Source of the DNA: Neisseria gonorrhoeae | GTDB taxonomy: Bacteria; Pseudomonadota; Gammaproteobacteria; Burkholderiales; Neisseriaceae | DNA: 35,493 nucleotides | Assembly: GCF_003315235.1 (NCBI RefSeq) | Contig: NZ_QNRU01000021.1 | Coordinates: 1-35,493 of the forward strand | Direction: 5' to 3' | Shown here: positions 7,961-16,031 of the stretch, one piece after another | How positions within the stretch are numbered: the first letter of the stretch is position 1 | Layout: every line of letters starts with the position of its first letter | Notes under the pieces: generated by a model | What the model was told of the DNA's origin: nothing | Databases searched by the model: none | Seen by the model: the letters and a program-made list of their open reading frames with translations, nothing else | Made by a program: the position numbers and the translations under genes

Positions 7961-9132
7961 TCAGGTTCGGATATGGTGGTTCAAATTCAGGCAGACCCGC
8001 AAACCTGCCGCCGCCGTCAGCATACCCGCAACGCCGATGCAGGAAATGCCCGAGTATTGCGTAACCTAATGTCCCAGCAGTGCGCCGCCGCCTATACCGA
8101 CGTTGTAAAGCCCCGAATAAATCGAGTTGGCAAGGTCTGCGGCATCGGAGGCGAAATCCAAAACTTTGGCAACCATCCCCAAGCTGACGACCACAATCGC
8201 CGTCCCCCATACGAACACCAACGCGTAAATGGCGGCAGGAAAATGCGCCAAAGGCAGCAAAAGCCCCGAAGAGAGGGCGATAAGCGACACCGCGCCCGCC
8301 AAAAATGCGCGCGGATGTTTGGCAAACCATTTGCCGAACAGGTAAGACGCGGCAAAACCCGCCAGGCCGTACAGCCCCGGAACCACCGTAACCTGCCGCG
8401 CGGAGAAACCGCCGATTTGGATGACGAAGGGCTCGATGTAGCTGTATGCGGTAAAGTGCGCCGTAATCACCGGCACCGTTACCGCATACAGCAGCATCAG
8501 TTTTTTCCGTTTCAAAAGCAGGGGCAGGCTGCTTAAAGAACCGGTATTCACGCTCGGCAGGCGCGGCAGGCTTTTGGCAAGCACTGCCATTACCGCCGCC
8601 GAACACAGGCCGATCAGCAGAAAACTCGCCTGCCAGCCCAAATATTGTCCGACCATACGCCCGAGCGGAATCCCCGCCACCATCGCCATCACCGTCCCCG
8701 TGCTGAGCAGCCCCAATGCCTGATTCCCTTTTCCGACAGGGGCGATGCGTACCGCCAGCGAAGCCGTAATGGACCAGAACACCGCGTGCGTCAGCACAAT
8801 CCCCACGCGGCTTGCGAGTAGGATTTCAAAACGCCACGAGGCAAACGACAGGATGTGGCTGACAGTAATACAGCGCAAACAGGACCAGCAGCAGGCCGCG
8901 CCGTTCCATAATTGCGCGTCAGCAGCATCAGCATCAGCGGCAGCGGCAGCGAAGTCAGCGCGACAATCCACGCATAAACCGTAATCATCACACCCGTTTC
9001 GGTCGCCGCCATGCCGAAGCTTCGTCCGATGTCGCTCAAAAGCGCGATGGGGATGTATTCGGCCGTGTTGAAAATAAATGCGCCGATTGCCAAGGCAACG
9101 ATGCTCAACCAAGGTTTGTGCGAAGCGTTCAT
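7961..9132 (-). pseudogene. sotB: SotB-like sugar efflux MFS transporter, disrupted by two frameshifts and a nonsense codon
   Basis: The reading begins at the ATG at 9132 ([35 protein letters not shown]), with AAGGAA upstream, and follows the SotB/YdeA family. It breaks after LTRN near 8910, where an extra T gives AATTATGG. Skipping it restores [15 protein letters not shown] second extra T near 8867 must also be skipped to reach SHILSFASW. With both removed, the ERR-to-SH interval has the same 17 residues as remembered E. coli SotB. The frame then runs to GGGALLGH, where TAG at 8066-8068 replaces the expected CAG. Homology continues as VTQYSGISCIGVAGMLTAAAGL to TGA at 7961. With three lesions it cannot make a normal 12-helix transporter. 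A Correia element sits 42 bp upstream of its start. Confidence 0.85.
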
Positions 9133-9174
9133 CTCAATTCCTTATATGTCGCACCCCGCCAAAAGGGGGCGCAT

Positions 9175-9329
9175 TATGGTGAATTAAATTTAAACCGGTA
9201 CGGCGTTGCCCCGCCTTAGCTCAAAGGGAACGATTCCCTAAGGTGCTGAAGCACCAAGCGAACCGGTTCCGTACCATTTGTACTGCCTGCGGCCCGCCGC
9301 CTTGTCCTGATTTTTGTTAATTCACTATA
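9175..9329. repeat. Correia repeat enclosed element (CREE), full-length type
   Basis: About 155 bp, bounded by terminal inverted repeats TATGGTGAATTAA (9175-9187) and TTAATTCACTATA (9317-9329). Inside are the characteristic blocks GGTACGGCGTTGCCCCGCCTTAGCTC, the GGTGCTGAAGCACC palindrome, GTACCATTTGTACTG and TGTCCTGATTTTTGTTAA. Length and content fit the long Correia class that carries an IHF-binding core. It starts 42 bp upstream of the sotB pseudogene and may supply or block promoters on either side. Confidence 0.92.
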
Positions 9330-9505
9330 CTTTTCTTGTCTGCCGGACGGCAAAATCCAAATCAGGGGGAAGCAGCCGCCTCCCGTTCGGAGAAACACTC
9401 GGGACGCTGCTTTGAAAATCGTTCCATATGTTGAAACATTGCCGCCTCCCGATTGGGCAAGGTTGCCATTATGTCGCAAGCATCCGTGCCGCACCGTTTC
9501 CGCGT

Positions 9506-9534
9506 TTGCCCAAGTTCACGCTCCGATTTACAAT
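9506..9534 (+). promoter_or_regulatory. Putative promoter of copZ-like gene
   Basis: TTGCCC (9506-9511) and TACAAT (9529-9534) are spaced by 17 bases and end 39 bp before the GTG start of the metal-binding protein. The spacing is the standard one, not the 19-20 bases of a MerR/CueR-controlled promoter, so copper control by CueR is not supported by this site. Confidence 0.45.
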
Positions 9535-9573
9535 AACGCCCGTCAGATTGCAGTACCAACGAAAGGAAAAATC

Positions 9574-9786
9574 GTGGAAACCCTCCTCCTCGACATCGGC
9601 GGCATGAGCTGCGGCGGCTGCGTCAAAAGCGTTACCCGGATATTAGAAAGCGTAAAAGGCGTGGCAAGCGTCGAAGTCAGCCTTGAAAACAAAAGTGCGA
9701 CCGTCGGATACGACCCCGCGCAAACCGCAGCGGAAGCACTAATCGAAGCCGTAGAAGACGGCGGCTATGATGCGGCGTTGAAATAA
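9574..9786 (+). CDS. copZ: Heavy-metal-associated (HMA) domain protein, CopZ-like
   Basis: A 70-residue cytosolic protein made of a single HMA ferredoxin-like domain. The metal-binding motif is GGMSCGGCVKS, with Cys13 and Cys16. The rest of the fold follows as VKGVASVEVSLENKSATVGYDP and EALIEAVEDGGYDA. Such proteins bind Cu(I) and pass it to a P-type ATPase. The start is GTG at 9574 with GAAAGGA about 7 nt upstream; the longer open frame upstream to 9412 is non-coding in character. No copper ATPase or regulator is adjacent, so it acts as an unlinked chaperone. Other soft metals cannot be excluded. Confidence 0.82.
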   Translation: METLLLDIGGMSCGGCVKSVTRILESVKGVASVEVSLENKSATVGYDPAQTAAEALIEAVEDGGYDAALK

Positions 9787-9825
9787 AGCGGCAAAAATGC
9801 CGTCTGAAGCCTTTGCGTTTCCCCG

Positions 9826-9864
9826 ATGCCGTCTGAAGCACGCTCCGTGCCTTCGGGCGGCATT
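9826..9864 (+). terminator. Terminator after copZ-like gene, built on a DUS and a degenerate DUS
   Basis: ATGCCGTCTGAAGCACG pairs with CGTGCCTTCGGGCGGCAT, with one bulge and a G-U pair, and is followed by TTTGATTT. Another DUS copy at about 9797 can pair with the same right arm, so two alternative stems exist. Confidence 0.65.
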
Positions 9865-9985
9865 TGATTTAGTTGAACGGGCAGGATGAATTGGTTAAAC
9901 TTGCGGGCAATAGTGCCTTCAGACAAACAAAATATGCCGAACAAAAAGAAAAAAGCCGCCTTTGCGCGCTGCAACGGAGAACGGT

Positions 9986-11512
9986 GTGCCGGGCGTGTCC
10001 GACATCAAAAATTCATATGATGATTTGATGTACGAATCCAAAGCATTTTCCCAAACCGCCATCAACGCCTTGGAGGCATGCGCCCGCATGATGGGTTTGA
10101 AGCCTACGGCAGCCGCAAAAGCCAAGGTCTTGGAGCTGGGCTGTTCGATGGGCAGAAACATCATCACGCAGGCACTTTATTACCCGGATGCGGAATTTGT
10201 CGGTATCGACTTGTCCGGCAGGCAGGTTGCGCAGGGCAACGCCATCATTGAAAAAATGGGCTTGGAAAATGTGCGTCTGGAAGAAAAAGATATTTTGACC
10301 GTCGATGAATCATTCGGGAAGTTCGACTATATCATCGTCCACGGCATTTGGTCGCGGGTGCCCGACGCAGTTAAAGACAAAATCTTTTCGATTTGCCGGA
10401 ACAACCTGACCGAATACGGCATTGCCTATATTTCATACAATGTTTACCCCGGTTGGAAGCGGCAGGAGCAGTTGCGCGATATTATGCAGTTTGCCGGCAG
10501 GGATGCGCTTGGAGAACCCTTGGAAGCAAGGACGCGGAAAGGCTTGGATGCGATCAAGGCGCTGGCGGAAATTTTGGAAAACGACAAGGGCTTGGGCGGC
10601 GGCAAACTTCCGGCGATTCAAAAAATATTGAATCACAATACTTATTATGTCGCACACGAATATATGGAAATATTCAACGACCCGATTTACGTTAACGGTT
10701 TCATTGAATGGGCAAACCGCCACCGGCTGGCGTATATCGGGGATACCGATTTGCATGTGTCTTTTGTTTCTTGGATGGCGGAGCATACGCGGGAGCGGAT
10801 TCTGGCATTGGCAGGGGGTGATTATATTGCCAAAGAATTTTACAGCGATATTTTATCCGACCGCCAATTCCACCGTTCGCTTTTATGCCGTGAGGAAGTC
10901 GGGGATACTGTCAGGCGTGATGAGTCGGTTGCCGTCGAAGTGATAGAAAGTTTGAATTTCCGCCCGGCAAGAGGGGAAACAATCAACTTTGATGAAAACG
11001 ATACCCTGCTTTCGGGCATACGCGATGTGATGAAAACCGGAGAGGCGTTTAAAACGGAAGATGTTGCGGAAAATCTTGCCCGCCGATTTCCCGGTCTGGA
11101 ATTTGACCGCATGAAAATCAATTCCCAGCTTTTATTGCAAACCATTCTCGGGCGTTTTTCTGTTTCATCAGACAATGCGGGCAAACCATTTTTTGAAGAC
11201 CATAAAACCTATGTGCCGGCGCGCTTTACAAACTATGCCGCCGCCTTTGTGGAACACGGTGCGGGAGCGTTTGTCCGGCCTGCCAACCGTTACAACGAAA
11301 GCACGCCCTCATTCGGATACGGGCATTTGTACATTATGCGGCAATTGTCGCGGCCGACGAGCAAACAGGCATTGATTGAAACGGTTGCCGAAAACTTGAA
11401 CATCGTCAGCGCCACGCCCGACGGTTTGACATTCCATCCGCCTGCCGAAGTGTATGTGGAAGAAATATTGGCAGACTTGGCAGACAGGCATTTTCTCGTT
11501 TCGGCGGATTGA
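9986..11512 (+). CDS. Class I SAM-dependent methyltransferase with regulatory domain
   Basis: The N-terminal half is a Rossmann methyltransferase. VLELGCSMGRN (residues 48-58) is the SAM-binding motif I, VGIDLSGRQVAQ is motif II, and FDYIIVHGIWSRVP carries the post-motif strand. The second half (about residues 215-500) resembles the methyltransferase regulatory domain fused to such enzymes in proteobacteria. The opening NSYDDLMYESKAF fits that family. The start is uncertain: GTG at 9986 has GGAG six bases upstream, while TTG at 9962 and GTG at 9995 are alternatives. The substrate is unknown. The next gene (11594) lies 81 bp downstream on the same strand and may be co-transcribed. Confidence 0.75.
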   Translation: MPGVSDIKNSYDDLMYESKAFSQTAINALEACARMMGLKPTAAAKAKVLELGCSMGRNIITQALYYPDAEFVGIDLSGRQVAQGNAIIEKMGLENVRLEEKDILTVDESFGKFDYIIVHGIWSRVPDAVKDKIFSICRNNLTEYGIAYISYNVYPGWKRQEQLRDIMQFAGRDALGEPLEARTRKGLDAIKALAEILENDKGLGGGKLPAIQKILNHNTYYVAHEYMEIFNDPIYVNGFIEWANRHRLAYIGDTDLHVSFVSWMAEHTRERILALAGGDYIAKEFYSDILSDRQFHRSLLCREEVGDTVRRDESVAVEVIESLNFRPARGETINFDENDTLLSGIRDVMKTGEAFKTEDVAENLARRFPGLEFDRMKINSQLLLQTILGRFSVSSDNAGKPFFEDHKTYVPARFTNYAAAFVEHGAGAFVRPANRYNESTPSFGYGHLYIMRQLSRPTSKQALIETVAENLNIVSATPDGLTFHPPAEVYVEEILADLADRHFLVSAD

Positions 11513-11593
11513 CGGGCAAGTCCCGACGGCAATCCGTCCGATATATTTTCAGACAGGAAAGACACACACTGCGAAAAACGGTACACGACACAT

Positions 11594-12691
11594 ATGAACC
11601 AGACATTTACCTTGCCCGATACGCGCCCGTATCCCCAAAATCCGATTAAAAACCACCTGCTGCTCAATGCCTACCAGTTGGCGCACAATTCGTCACAGGC
11701 TTCGCGCAAACTCTCGTCCGGGCAGCTTCAAACCGAAATCAGGGGGATGCTTGAGCAAAACCACTATATCAACCTTTCCCTCGCGCTGACGATGTCGCCC
11801 GATGCCGGAACTTATGCCGCGCTGCTTTCCAGTGTGAACGCGGTACTCGATTGCGAGAAAGAAGGCGAAGTGCAGTGGTTCGCCCTGCCGGTCGTGCTGG
11901 TGTCAGGCTGCAAGAAAGAACGGGCAATCGAGATGAAGCTGCCGACGGAGGCATTGTTTGCCTGCCTGCAAAACTATCCGCACCTGCGCGCGTTGACGCA
12001 AGAGACACAATGGCTGCCTTATCTTGTGCATTCTTCCGATTTGAGTGCGGTCGCGCCGGATGAGTGGTGGCGTGCCAAACAAAATACCGAAGCGGCGGCG
12101 CAACACTTACGCCGTTTCGCCCCGCGCCCTTTGCTGTTGCCCGAAGGGCAGTCCGTCCACGTCGTTTACGTGCTGGGTTTCGGCAGCGGCAAAGTTCAGG
12201 CGGCATTGGGGCAGAACCTTCTTCAGGCAGGCTTGCCCTTAATGCAGGTATGGCAGGAAAATCTTGCATCGGAAGGCATTACGCTGTTTGCCAATCCGCT
12301 TTCCCCCGATACCCCGGCGCGCGCGCTTTCAGACGGCAGCCACACGCGCCAACGTATGGCGATGGATGTTTTTGCGGCAAACGCGATACGCGCCGTCCGG
12401 ATGCAGGGTCCGCGCGTCGGCGTGGTCGCTGCGGCAAAGGCGGGCGGACAGATTCTATTCGGATTTAATGCGACCGACGGCGCGTTTGAAGTCGTGCCGC
12501 AGGTGTTTTGCTGGCAGCTTTCCTTTACCGATAACATTGCCGTCATCCAGCAGAATTTCCTCGACCTGATGGCAGAATGCCGTGTAGAACACGTTTACCT
12601 GCTGCACAATCCCTTGGGCGAACAGGAAAACATCCCGAGCTATGCGGAAGCGTTGAAACGGGAAGGGCGCAATCCGTTTTTCAGCGCATAG
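11594..12691 (+). CDS. Conserved hypothetical protein, 365 aa
   Basis: I do not recognise this family. It has no signal peptide or membrane segment and should be cytosolic. The base and codon use are those of Neisseria, and one DUS (TTCAGACGGC near 12329) is embedded in the coding sequence, so it is an established resident gene. Visible features are a mixed helical N-terminus, a hydrophobic strand VHVVYVLGFGSGKVQAALGQNLL near residues 189-211, and VGVVAAAKAGGQILFGFNATDG near 275-296. The GSGK stretch is not a full Walker A motif. The ribosome site before the ATG is weak, which may mean translation depends on the upstream methyltransferase message. Confidence 0.7.
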   Translation: MNQTFTLPDTRPYPQNPIKNHLLLNAYQLAHNSSQASRKLSSGQLQTEIRGMLEQNHYINLSLALTMSPDAGTYAALLSSVNAVLDCEKEGEVQWFALPVVLVSGCKKERAIEMKLPTEALFACLQNYPHLRALTQETQWLPYLVHSSDLSAVAPDEWWRAKQNTEAAAQHLRRFAPRPLLLPEGQSVHVVYVLGFGSGKVQAALGQNLLQAGLPLMQVWQENLASEGITLFANPLSPDTPARALSDGSHTRQRMAMDVFAANAIRAVRMQGPRVGVVAAAKAGGQILFGFNATDGAFEVVPQVFCWQLSFTDNIAVIQQNFLDLMAECRVEHVYLLHNPLGEQENIPSYAEALKREGRNPFFSA

Positions 12692-12740
12692 TGATTTGTA
12701 GTAGTGATAGGCTTTCTCATTTCTATAATAAATCAAAATA

Positions 12741-12776
12741 AAGAGCACAACACTTTTTCATTCTGTGTTGTGCCTT
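12741..12776 (+). promoter_or_regulatory. Stem-loop in the leader of the glycerate kinase
   Basis: GCACAACAC (12745-12753) and GTGTTGTGC (12765-12773) form a perfect 9-bp stem with an 11-base loop, extended by AAG/CTT outside a one-base bulge. TATAAT lies just upstream at 12724-12729 without a good -35 box. With no T-run after it, it is more likely an RNA leader structure or operator than a terminator. Its sequence has no neisserial DUS. Confidence 0.45.
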
Positions 12777-12804
12777 GAGTGAAACGAAAGGATGAATTAT
12801 AAAT

Positions 12805-13920
12805 ATGAAGATTGTAATTGCACCGGATTCGTTTAAGGAAAGCTTGACAGCTCAACAGGTAGCTGAAGCAATAAAAAGAGGCTTCCAACAATCGATAGCA
12901 GATGTGGAATGTCTCCTCTGTCCTGTCGGTGATGGGGGAGAAGGCACTGTAGATGCTATCCGACATTCTCTTGACCTAGAAGAAAAATGTCTCCAAGTGA
13001 CAGGACCTTTTGGACAAAAAGAAGTCATGCGCTATTTTCAAAAAGAACAACTAGCCCTATTCGAAGTTGCTGATTTGGTTGGTCTTGGAAAAATCCCGCT
13101 AGAGAAACGAAATCCATTACAAATCCAAACTCGTGGTATTGGAGAATTGATTCGCCACCTCATTAGTCAAGAAATTAAAGAAATCTATATTGGCGTTGGC
13201 GGTACGGCCGGTAATGATGGAGGTATTGGGATTGCTGCTGGTTTAGGTTATCAATTTTATGATGAGGATGGAAATGCCTTACCCGCTTGCGGTCAATCCT
13301 TACTAAACCCAGCTTCTGTTTCAACAGAAAATCGCTATGAAATTCCTGAAGATGTTCACATTCGTATTTTAGCAGATGTTGTGAGTCCCTTATGTGGACA
13401 CCAAGGTGCGACCTATACGTTTGGCAAGCAAAAAGGGCTGGATTCTACTATGTTTGAGGCCGTAGATCAGGCAATACAAGATTTTTATGAAAAAGTCCCC
13501 CCTGCAACATTAAAACTTAAAGGAGCAGGAGCTGGTGGAGGCATCGCTGGTGGTTTGTGTGCCTTTGCTCAGGCAAGTATCGTATCTGGAATTGACACCT
13601 GCCTGGACTTGATTGACTTTGATAAGAAAGTGTCAGATGTTGACTTGGTTATCGTTGGTGAAGGAAGACTAGATCGTCAAAGTTTAGCAGGGAAAGCGCC
13701 TATTGGTGTAGCAAAAAGAACCCCTGTCGGAGTTCCTGTTGTCGCTATTTGCGGCAGTTTCGCTGAAGATTTGCCTTCCCTACCATTTGAAAATATCCAA
13801 GCTGCCTTTTCTATTTTGGAGAAAAGTGAACCTTTAGAAGATAGTTTGAAAAATGCCAGTCTTTATTTGGAGCATACGGCTTCTAATATTGGACATTTAT
13901 TAAATATGCCTAAGATTTAG
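12805..13920 (+). CDS. glxK: Glycerate kinase, GarK/GlxK family, probably horizontally acquired
   Basis: Phosphorylates glycerate with ATP, feeding it into glycolysis. The 371-residue length and motif order are canonical: [16 protein letters not shown] at the start, [13 protein letters not shown] near residue 43, [13 protein letters not shown] near 131, [14 protein letters not shown] near 191, [13 protein letters not shown] near 232 and [16 protein letters not shown] near 284. Codon use is AT-rich (GAT, GGA, ATT, CAA, TTA, AGA), unlike every neighbour, and there is no DUS inside. The protein reads like glycerate kinases of Streptococcus as I remember them. Flanking neisserial genes are intact, which points to a clean insertion between the 11594 gene and the DUS terminator at 13987. 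The GGAT ribosome site is about 12 bases from the ATG, rather far. Confidence 0.9.
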   Translation: MKIVIAPDSFKESLTAQQVAEAIKRGFQQSIADVECLLCPVGDGGEGTVDAIRHSLDLEEKCLQVTGPFGQKEVMRYFQKEQLALFEVADLVGLGKIPLEKRNPLQIQTRGIGELIRHLISQEIKEIYIGVGGTAGNDGGIGIAAGLGYQFYDEDGNALPACGQSLLNPASVSTENRYEIPEDVHIRILADVVSPLCGHQGATYTFGKQKGLDSTMFEAVDQAIQDFYEKVPPATLKLKGAGAGGGIAGGLCAFAQASIVSGIDTCLDLIDFDKKVSDVDLVIVGEGRLDRQSLAGKAPIGVAKRTPVGVPVVAICGSFAEDLPSLPFENIQAAFSILEKSEPLEDSLKNASLYLEHTASNIGHLLNMPKI

Positions 13921-13986
13921 CCAAGCCATTTCTTCCAGATGGATGTTTTGGCAGGTTCTTCCTTATGCGGTTACGATTAACCGGCC

Positions 13987-14023
13987 GATGCCGTCTGAAA
14001 GGGTTTCCGCTTCAGACGGCATC
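13987..14023. terminator. Inverted DUS pair, terminator
   Basis: GATGCCGTCTGAA and TTCAGACGGCATC form a 13-bp stem with an 11-base loop between the glycerate kinase and the phosphatase gene. It is the first neisserial-type sequence seen after the AT-rich kinase, so the right edge of the foreign segment lies between 13920 and 13987. Confidence 0.7.
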
Positions 14024-14044
14024 GCGTTGGAACAGGGATGGGAT

Positions 14045-14500
14045 ATGAAAAAACCGAAAATCCTTTTTGTCTGCCTCGGCAACATCTGCCGTTCGCCGAT
14101 GGCGGAATACATTTTGCGCCGCCGTGCCGCCGAAGCGGGCATTCCCCTCGAAACGGACAGCGCAGGGACATCGGGCTGGCACGACGGCGAGGATATGCAC
14201 CGTGAAACGGCAAAGATATTGAAAAAATACGGCATTGACGCTTCAGGCTTTACCAGCCGCAAAATCCGCCAAAGCGATGCGACGGCGTTTGACTACATCA
14301 TCGCTATGGACGGCAAGAATTTGTCCGAATTGGAAAAAACTTTTGGCAGGCGGCCGGAAAAAATATTCAAGCTGACCGACCTGATACCCGAAAGCGGTTA
14401 CGACCATGTCCCCGATCCGTGGTACATGGGTGATTTTGAAGAAACATACAGGCTTGCGGATGCAGGCTGTCGGGCATTATTGGAAAAGATTTCCAAATAA
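14045..14500 (+). CDS. Low-molecular-weight protein tyrosine phosphatase
   Basis: A 151-residue cytosolic phosphatase. The P-loop CLGNICRS (Cys10 to Ser17) holds the cysteine nucleophile and Arg16. The general acid is Asp124 in VPDPWYMGDFEETY, followed by the usual C-terminal helix. The ATG at 14045 gives the expected family length; the upstream extension to 13943 runs through the DUS hairpin and is not coding. No tyrosine kinase or capsule locus is nearby, so the physiological substrate is unknown. Confidence 0.88.
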   Translation: MKKPKILFVCLGNICRSPMAEYILRRRAAEAGIPLETDSAGTSGWHDGEDMHRETAKILKKYGIDASGFTSRKIRQSDATAFDYIIAMDGKNLSELEKTFGRRPEKIFKLTDLIPESGYDHVPDPWYMGDFEETYRLADAGCRALLEKISK

Positions 14501-14576
14501 AGCAATTGAATACAAACACAAATATAAAACCGCCTCCTGTCGTATCGGTCGTTCGGACGGCATAAACAGGGAATTT

Positions 14577-15053
14577 ATGAAAACAAATTTCAAACAGAAA
14601 ATTATCGAACAGGCACGCAGAGAGGACTTGCAGGTAACCGCTTTGCGCGAGCAGGTATTAGATATTGTCTTGCAGCAAAGCGGCGTGATTAAAGCCTACA
14701 ATGTTTTGTCACAGATGCAGCAGCAGAGCGAAGGCGTGCTTGCACCGCCTACCGCCTACCGTGCCCTTGATTTTTGGGCGGATCAGGGCGTTTTACACAA
14801 AGTGGCGGCGGTCAACGGCTATATTTTGTGCAGCCACGCGCAGCACGAGTGCAACGACCATTGCCACGACCACGAAGAAGCCGAAGCGCACCACAGCGCG
14901 TTTATTTTGGTCTGCACCGAATGCGGCGCGGCGGACGAGCAAACCCTCAGCCACGAGTGGGCGGCACTGCGTGCAGGCGTTGCCGAAAGCGGTTTTGCGC
15001 TGAAAGAAGAACACGTTGTTTTAACTGGAATCTGTAAAAAATGTCAGAAGTGA
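14577..15053 (+). CDS. zur: Fur-family transcriptional regulator, Zur (zinc uptake repressor)
   Basis: A 158-residue Fur-family repressor. The winged helix is at residues 1-80, with LQVTALREQVLDIVLQQSG and the recognition helix PTAYRALDFWADQGVLHKV. The metal-binding half is unusually rich in His and Cys (CSHAQHECNDHCHDHEEAEAHH). Two CxxC pairs, CTEC and CKKC, form the structural zinc site. The YILCSHAQHEC pattern and overall order fit Zur better than Fur. The start has AGGGAA a few bases upstream. Its end overlaps the CobW GTPase gene by 13 bp, so the two are translated together. From memory the meningococcal Zur gene has this same neighbourhood. Confidence 0.85.
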   Translation: MKTNFKQKIIEQARREDLQVTALREQVLDIVLQQSGVIKAYNVLSQMQQQSEGVLAPPTAYRALDFWADQGVLHKVAAVNGYILCSHAQHECNDHCHDHEEAEAHHSAFILVCTECGAADEQTLSHEWAALRAGVAESGFALKEEHVVLTGICKKCQK

Positions 15054-15967
15054 AAAAAACCAAAGTCCACCTGATTTCAGGTTTTCTGGGAACAGGCAAA
15101 ACCACCGCGCTCAAAAGCCTGATGGCGCAAAAAGACCCGAACGAAAAATGGGTCATCATCGTCAACGAGTTCGGCGAAATCGGCATTGACGGCGCGGTAT
15201 TGAGCGACAACGGCATCCCTGTGGCAGAAATCGCCGGCGGCTGTTTATGCTGCACCGCCGGCCCGCAAATGGGCGTAACCGTGCAGAAAATGCTGCGCGA
15301 CGCCAAACCCGACCGCCTGATGATTGAGGCAAGCGGACTGGCGCACGCCGCCAGCGTCATCGACGAATTGAAAGCCAAACCTCTGGACAGTCTTTTGGAA
15401 ATCGGCGCCGTCTTTACCGTCGTCGATCCGCGCCAGTTCATCAATCCCGATTACGCGCAACAGGCGTTGTATAAAGACCAAATCGGCATTTGCGACGTAT
15501 TGGCCGCCAGCAAAACCGATTTATGCACCCCCGAACAGCTTGCCGAATTTCATGACAAAGCGGCAAAACTGTTCCCACCCAAAGCCAAAGTGGTCGAAGT
15601 CCAAAACGCACAACTCGATATCCAATGGCTCGATATTCCCGTAGTTGAAAAATCACGCTACCGCCTCAAAGCCCTGCCGGACAACACCATGGGCTTCCAG
15701 TCGCAAGGTTTCACATTCCCCGCCGGACGCGATTTCGACGGCGAAAAATTGACCAACTTCTTCAATGATTTGCCCAAAATGACCGAAGGACTCGTCCGCG
15801 CCAAAGGCGTGTTCCAAGTATTGGGAACGTGGGTGTGGCTCAACTGGGTGGACGGGCAGTGGGGCGCGAACCAAGTGTCTTGGCGGCGCGATTCGCGTTT
15901 CGAGCTGATTGCCAAATCGTTTGACGCGGATTTAATCGAACAAAAACTTAAAGACGCATTGGAATAG
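15041..15967 (+). CDS. CobW/COG0523 family GTPase, putative zinc metallochaperone
   Basis: A 308-residue G3E GTPase. Walker A is GFLGTGKTT (residues 14-22). The metal site CLCC has Cys68, Cys70 and Cys71. IEASGLAHA carries switch II/Walker B, and SKTD is the base-recognition motif. The C-terminal CobW_C domain includes VFQVLGTWVWLNWVDGQW. Members linked to Zur deliver zinc to client enzymes under scarcity (ZigA/ZNG1 type). The 13-bp overlap with zur makes a zinc role far more likely than cobalamin synthesis, since no cob genes are present. Substrate metal is inferred from context only. Confidence 0.88.
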   Translation: MSEVKKTKVHLISGFLGTGKTTALKSLMAQKDPNEKWVIIVNEFGEIGIDGAVLSDNGIPVAEIAGGCLCCTAGPQMGVTVQKMLRDAKPDRLMIEASGLAHAASVIDELKAKPLDSLLEIGAVFTVVDPRQFINPDYAQQALYKDQIGICDVLAASKTDLCTPEQLAEFHDKAAKLFPPKAKVVEVQNAQLDIQWLDIPVVEKSRYRLKALPDNTMGFQSQGFTFPAGRDFDGEKLTNFFNDLPKMTEGLVRAKGVFQVLGTWVWLNWVDGQWGANQVSWRRDSRFELIAKSFDADLIEQKLKDALE

Positions 15968-15976
15968 CGTTCACGC

Positions 15977-16017
15977 GCTTTCAGACGGCATATGAAATGA
16001 AAATGCCGTCTGAAGGC
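15977..16017. terminator. Inverted DUS pair, terminator after the zur-cobW unit
   Basis: CTTTCAGACGGCAT (15978-15991) faces ATGCCGTCTGAAGGC (16003-16017), followed by a short TTT. The stem is about 12 bp with an 11-base AT-rich loop. It lies only 14 bp before the ppiA start. Confidence 0.7.
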
Positions 16018-16031
16018 TTTAGGAGGACGGG

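Noticed and set aside
8066-9112. Single 348-codon transporter gene on the minus strand
   Set aside because: Only the part after about 8870 resembles SotB. The first 80 codons are the wrong frame of the same gene, so the locus is better described as one pseudogene from 9132 to 7961.
9216-9494. 92-codon minus-strand open frame across the Correia element
   Set aside because: It is composed largely of Correia repeat sequence with no supporting start and no family resemblance.
12741-12776. Stem-loop as terminator of the 11594 gene
   Set aside because: The stem is not followed by a T-run and lies after a TATAAT box, so a leader or operator role for the kinase fits better.
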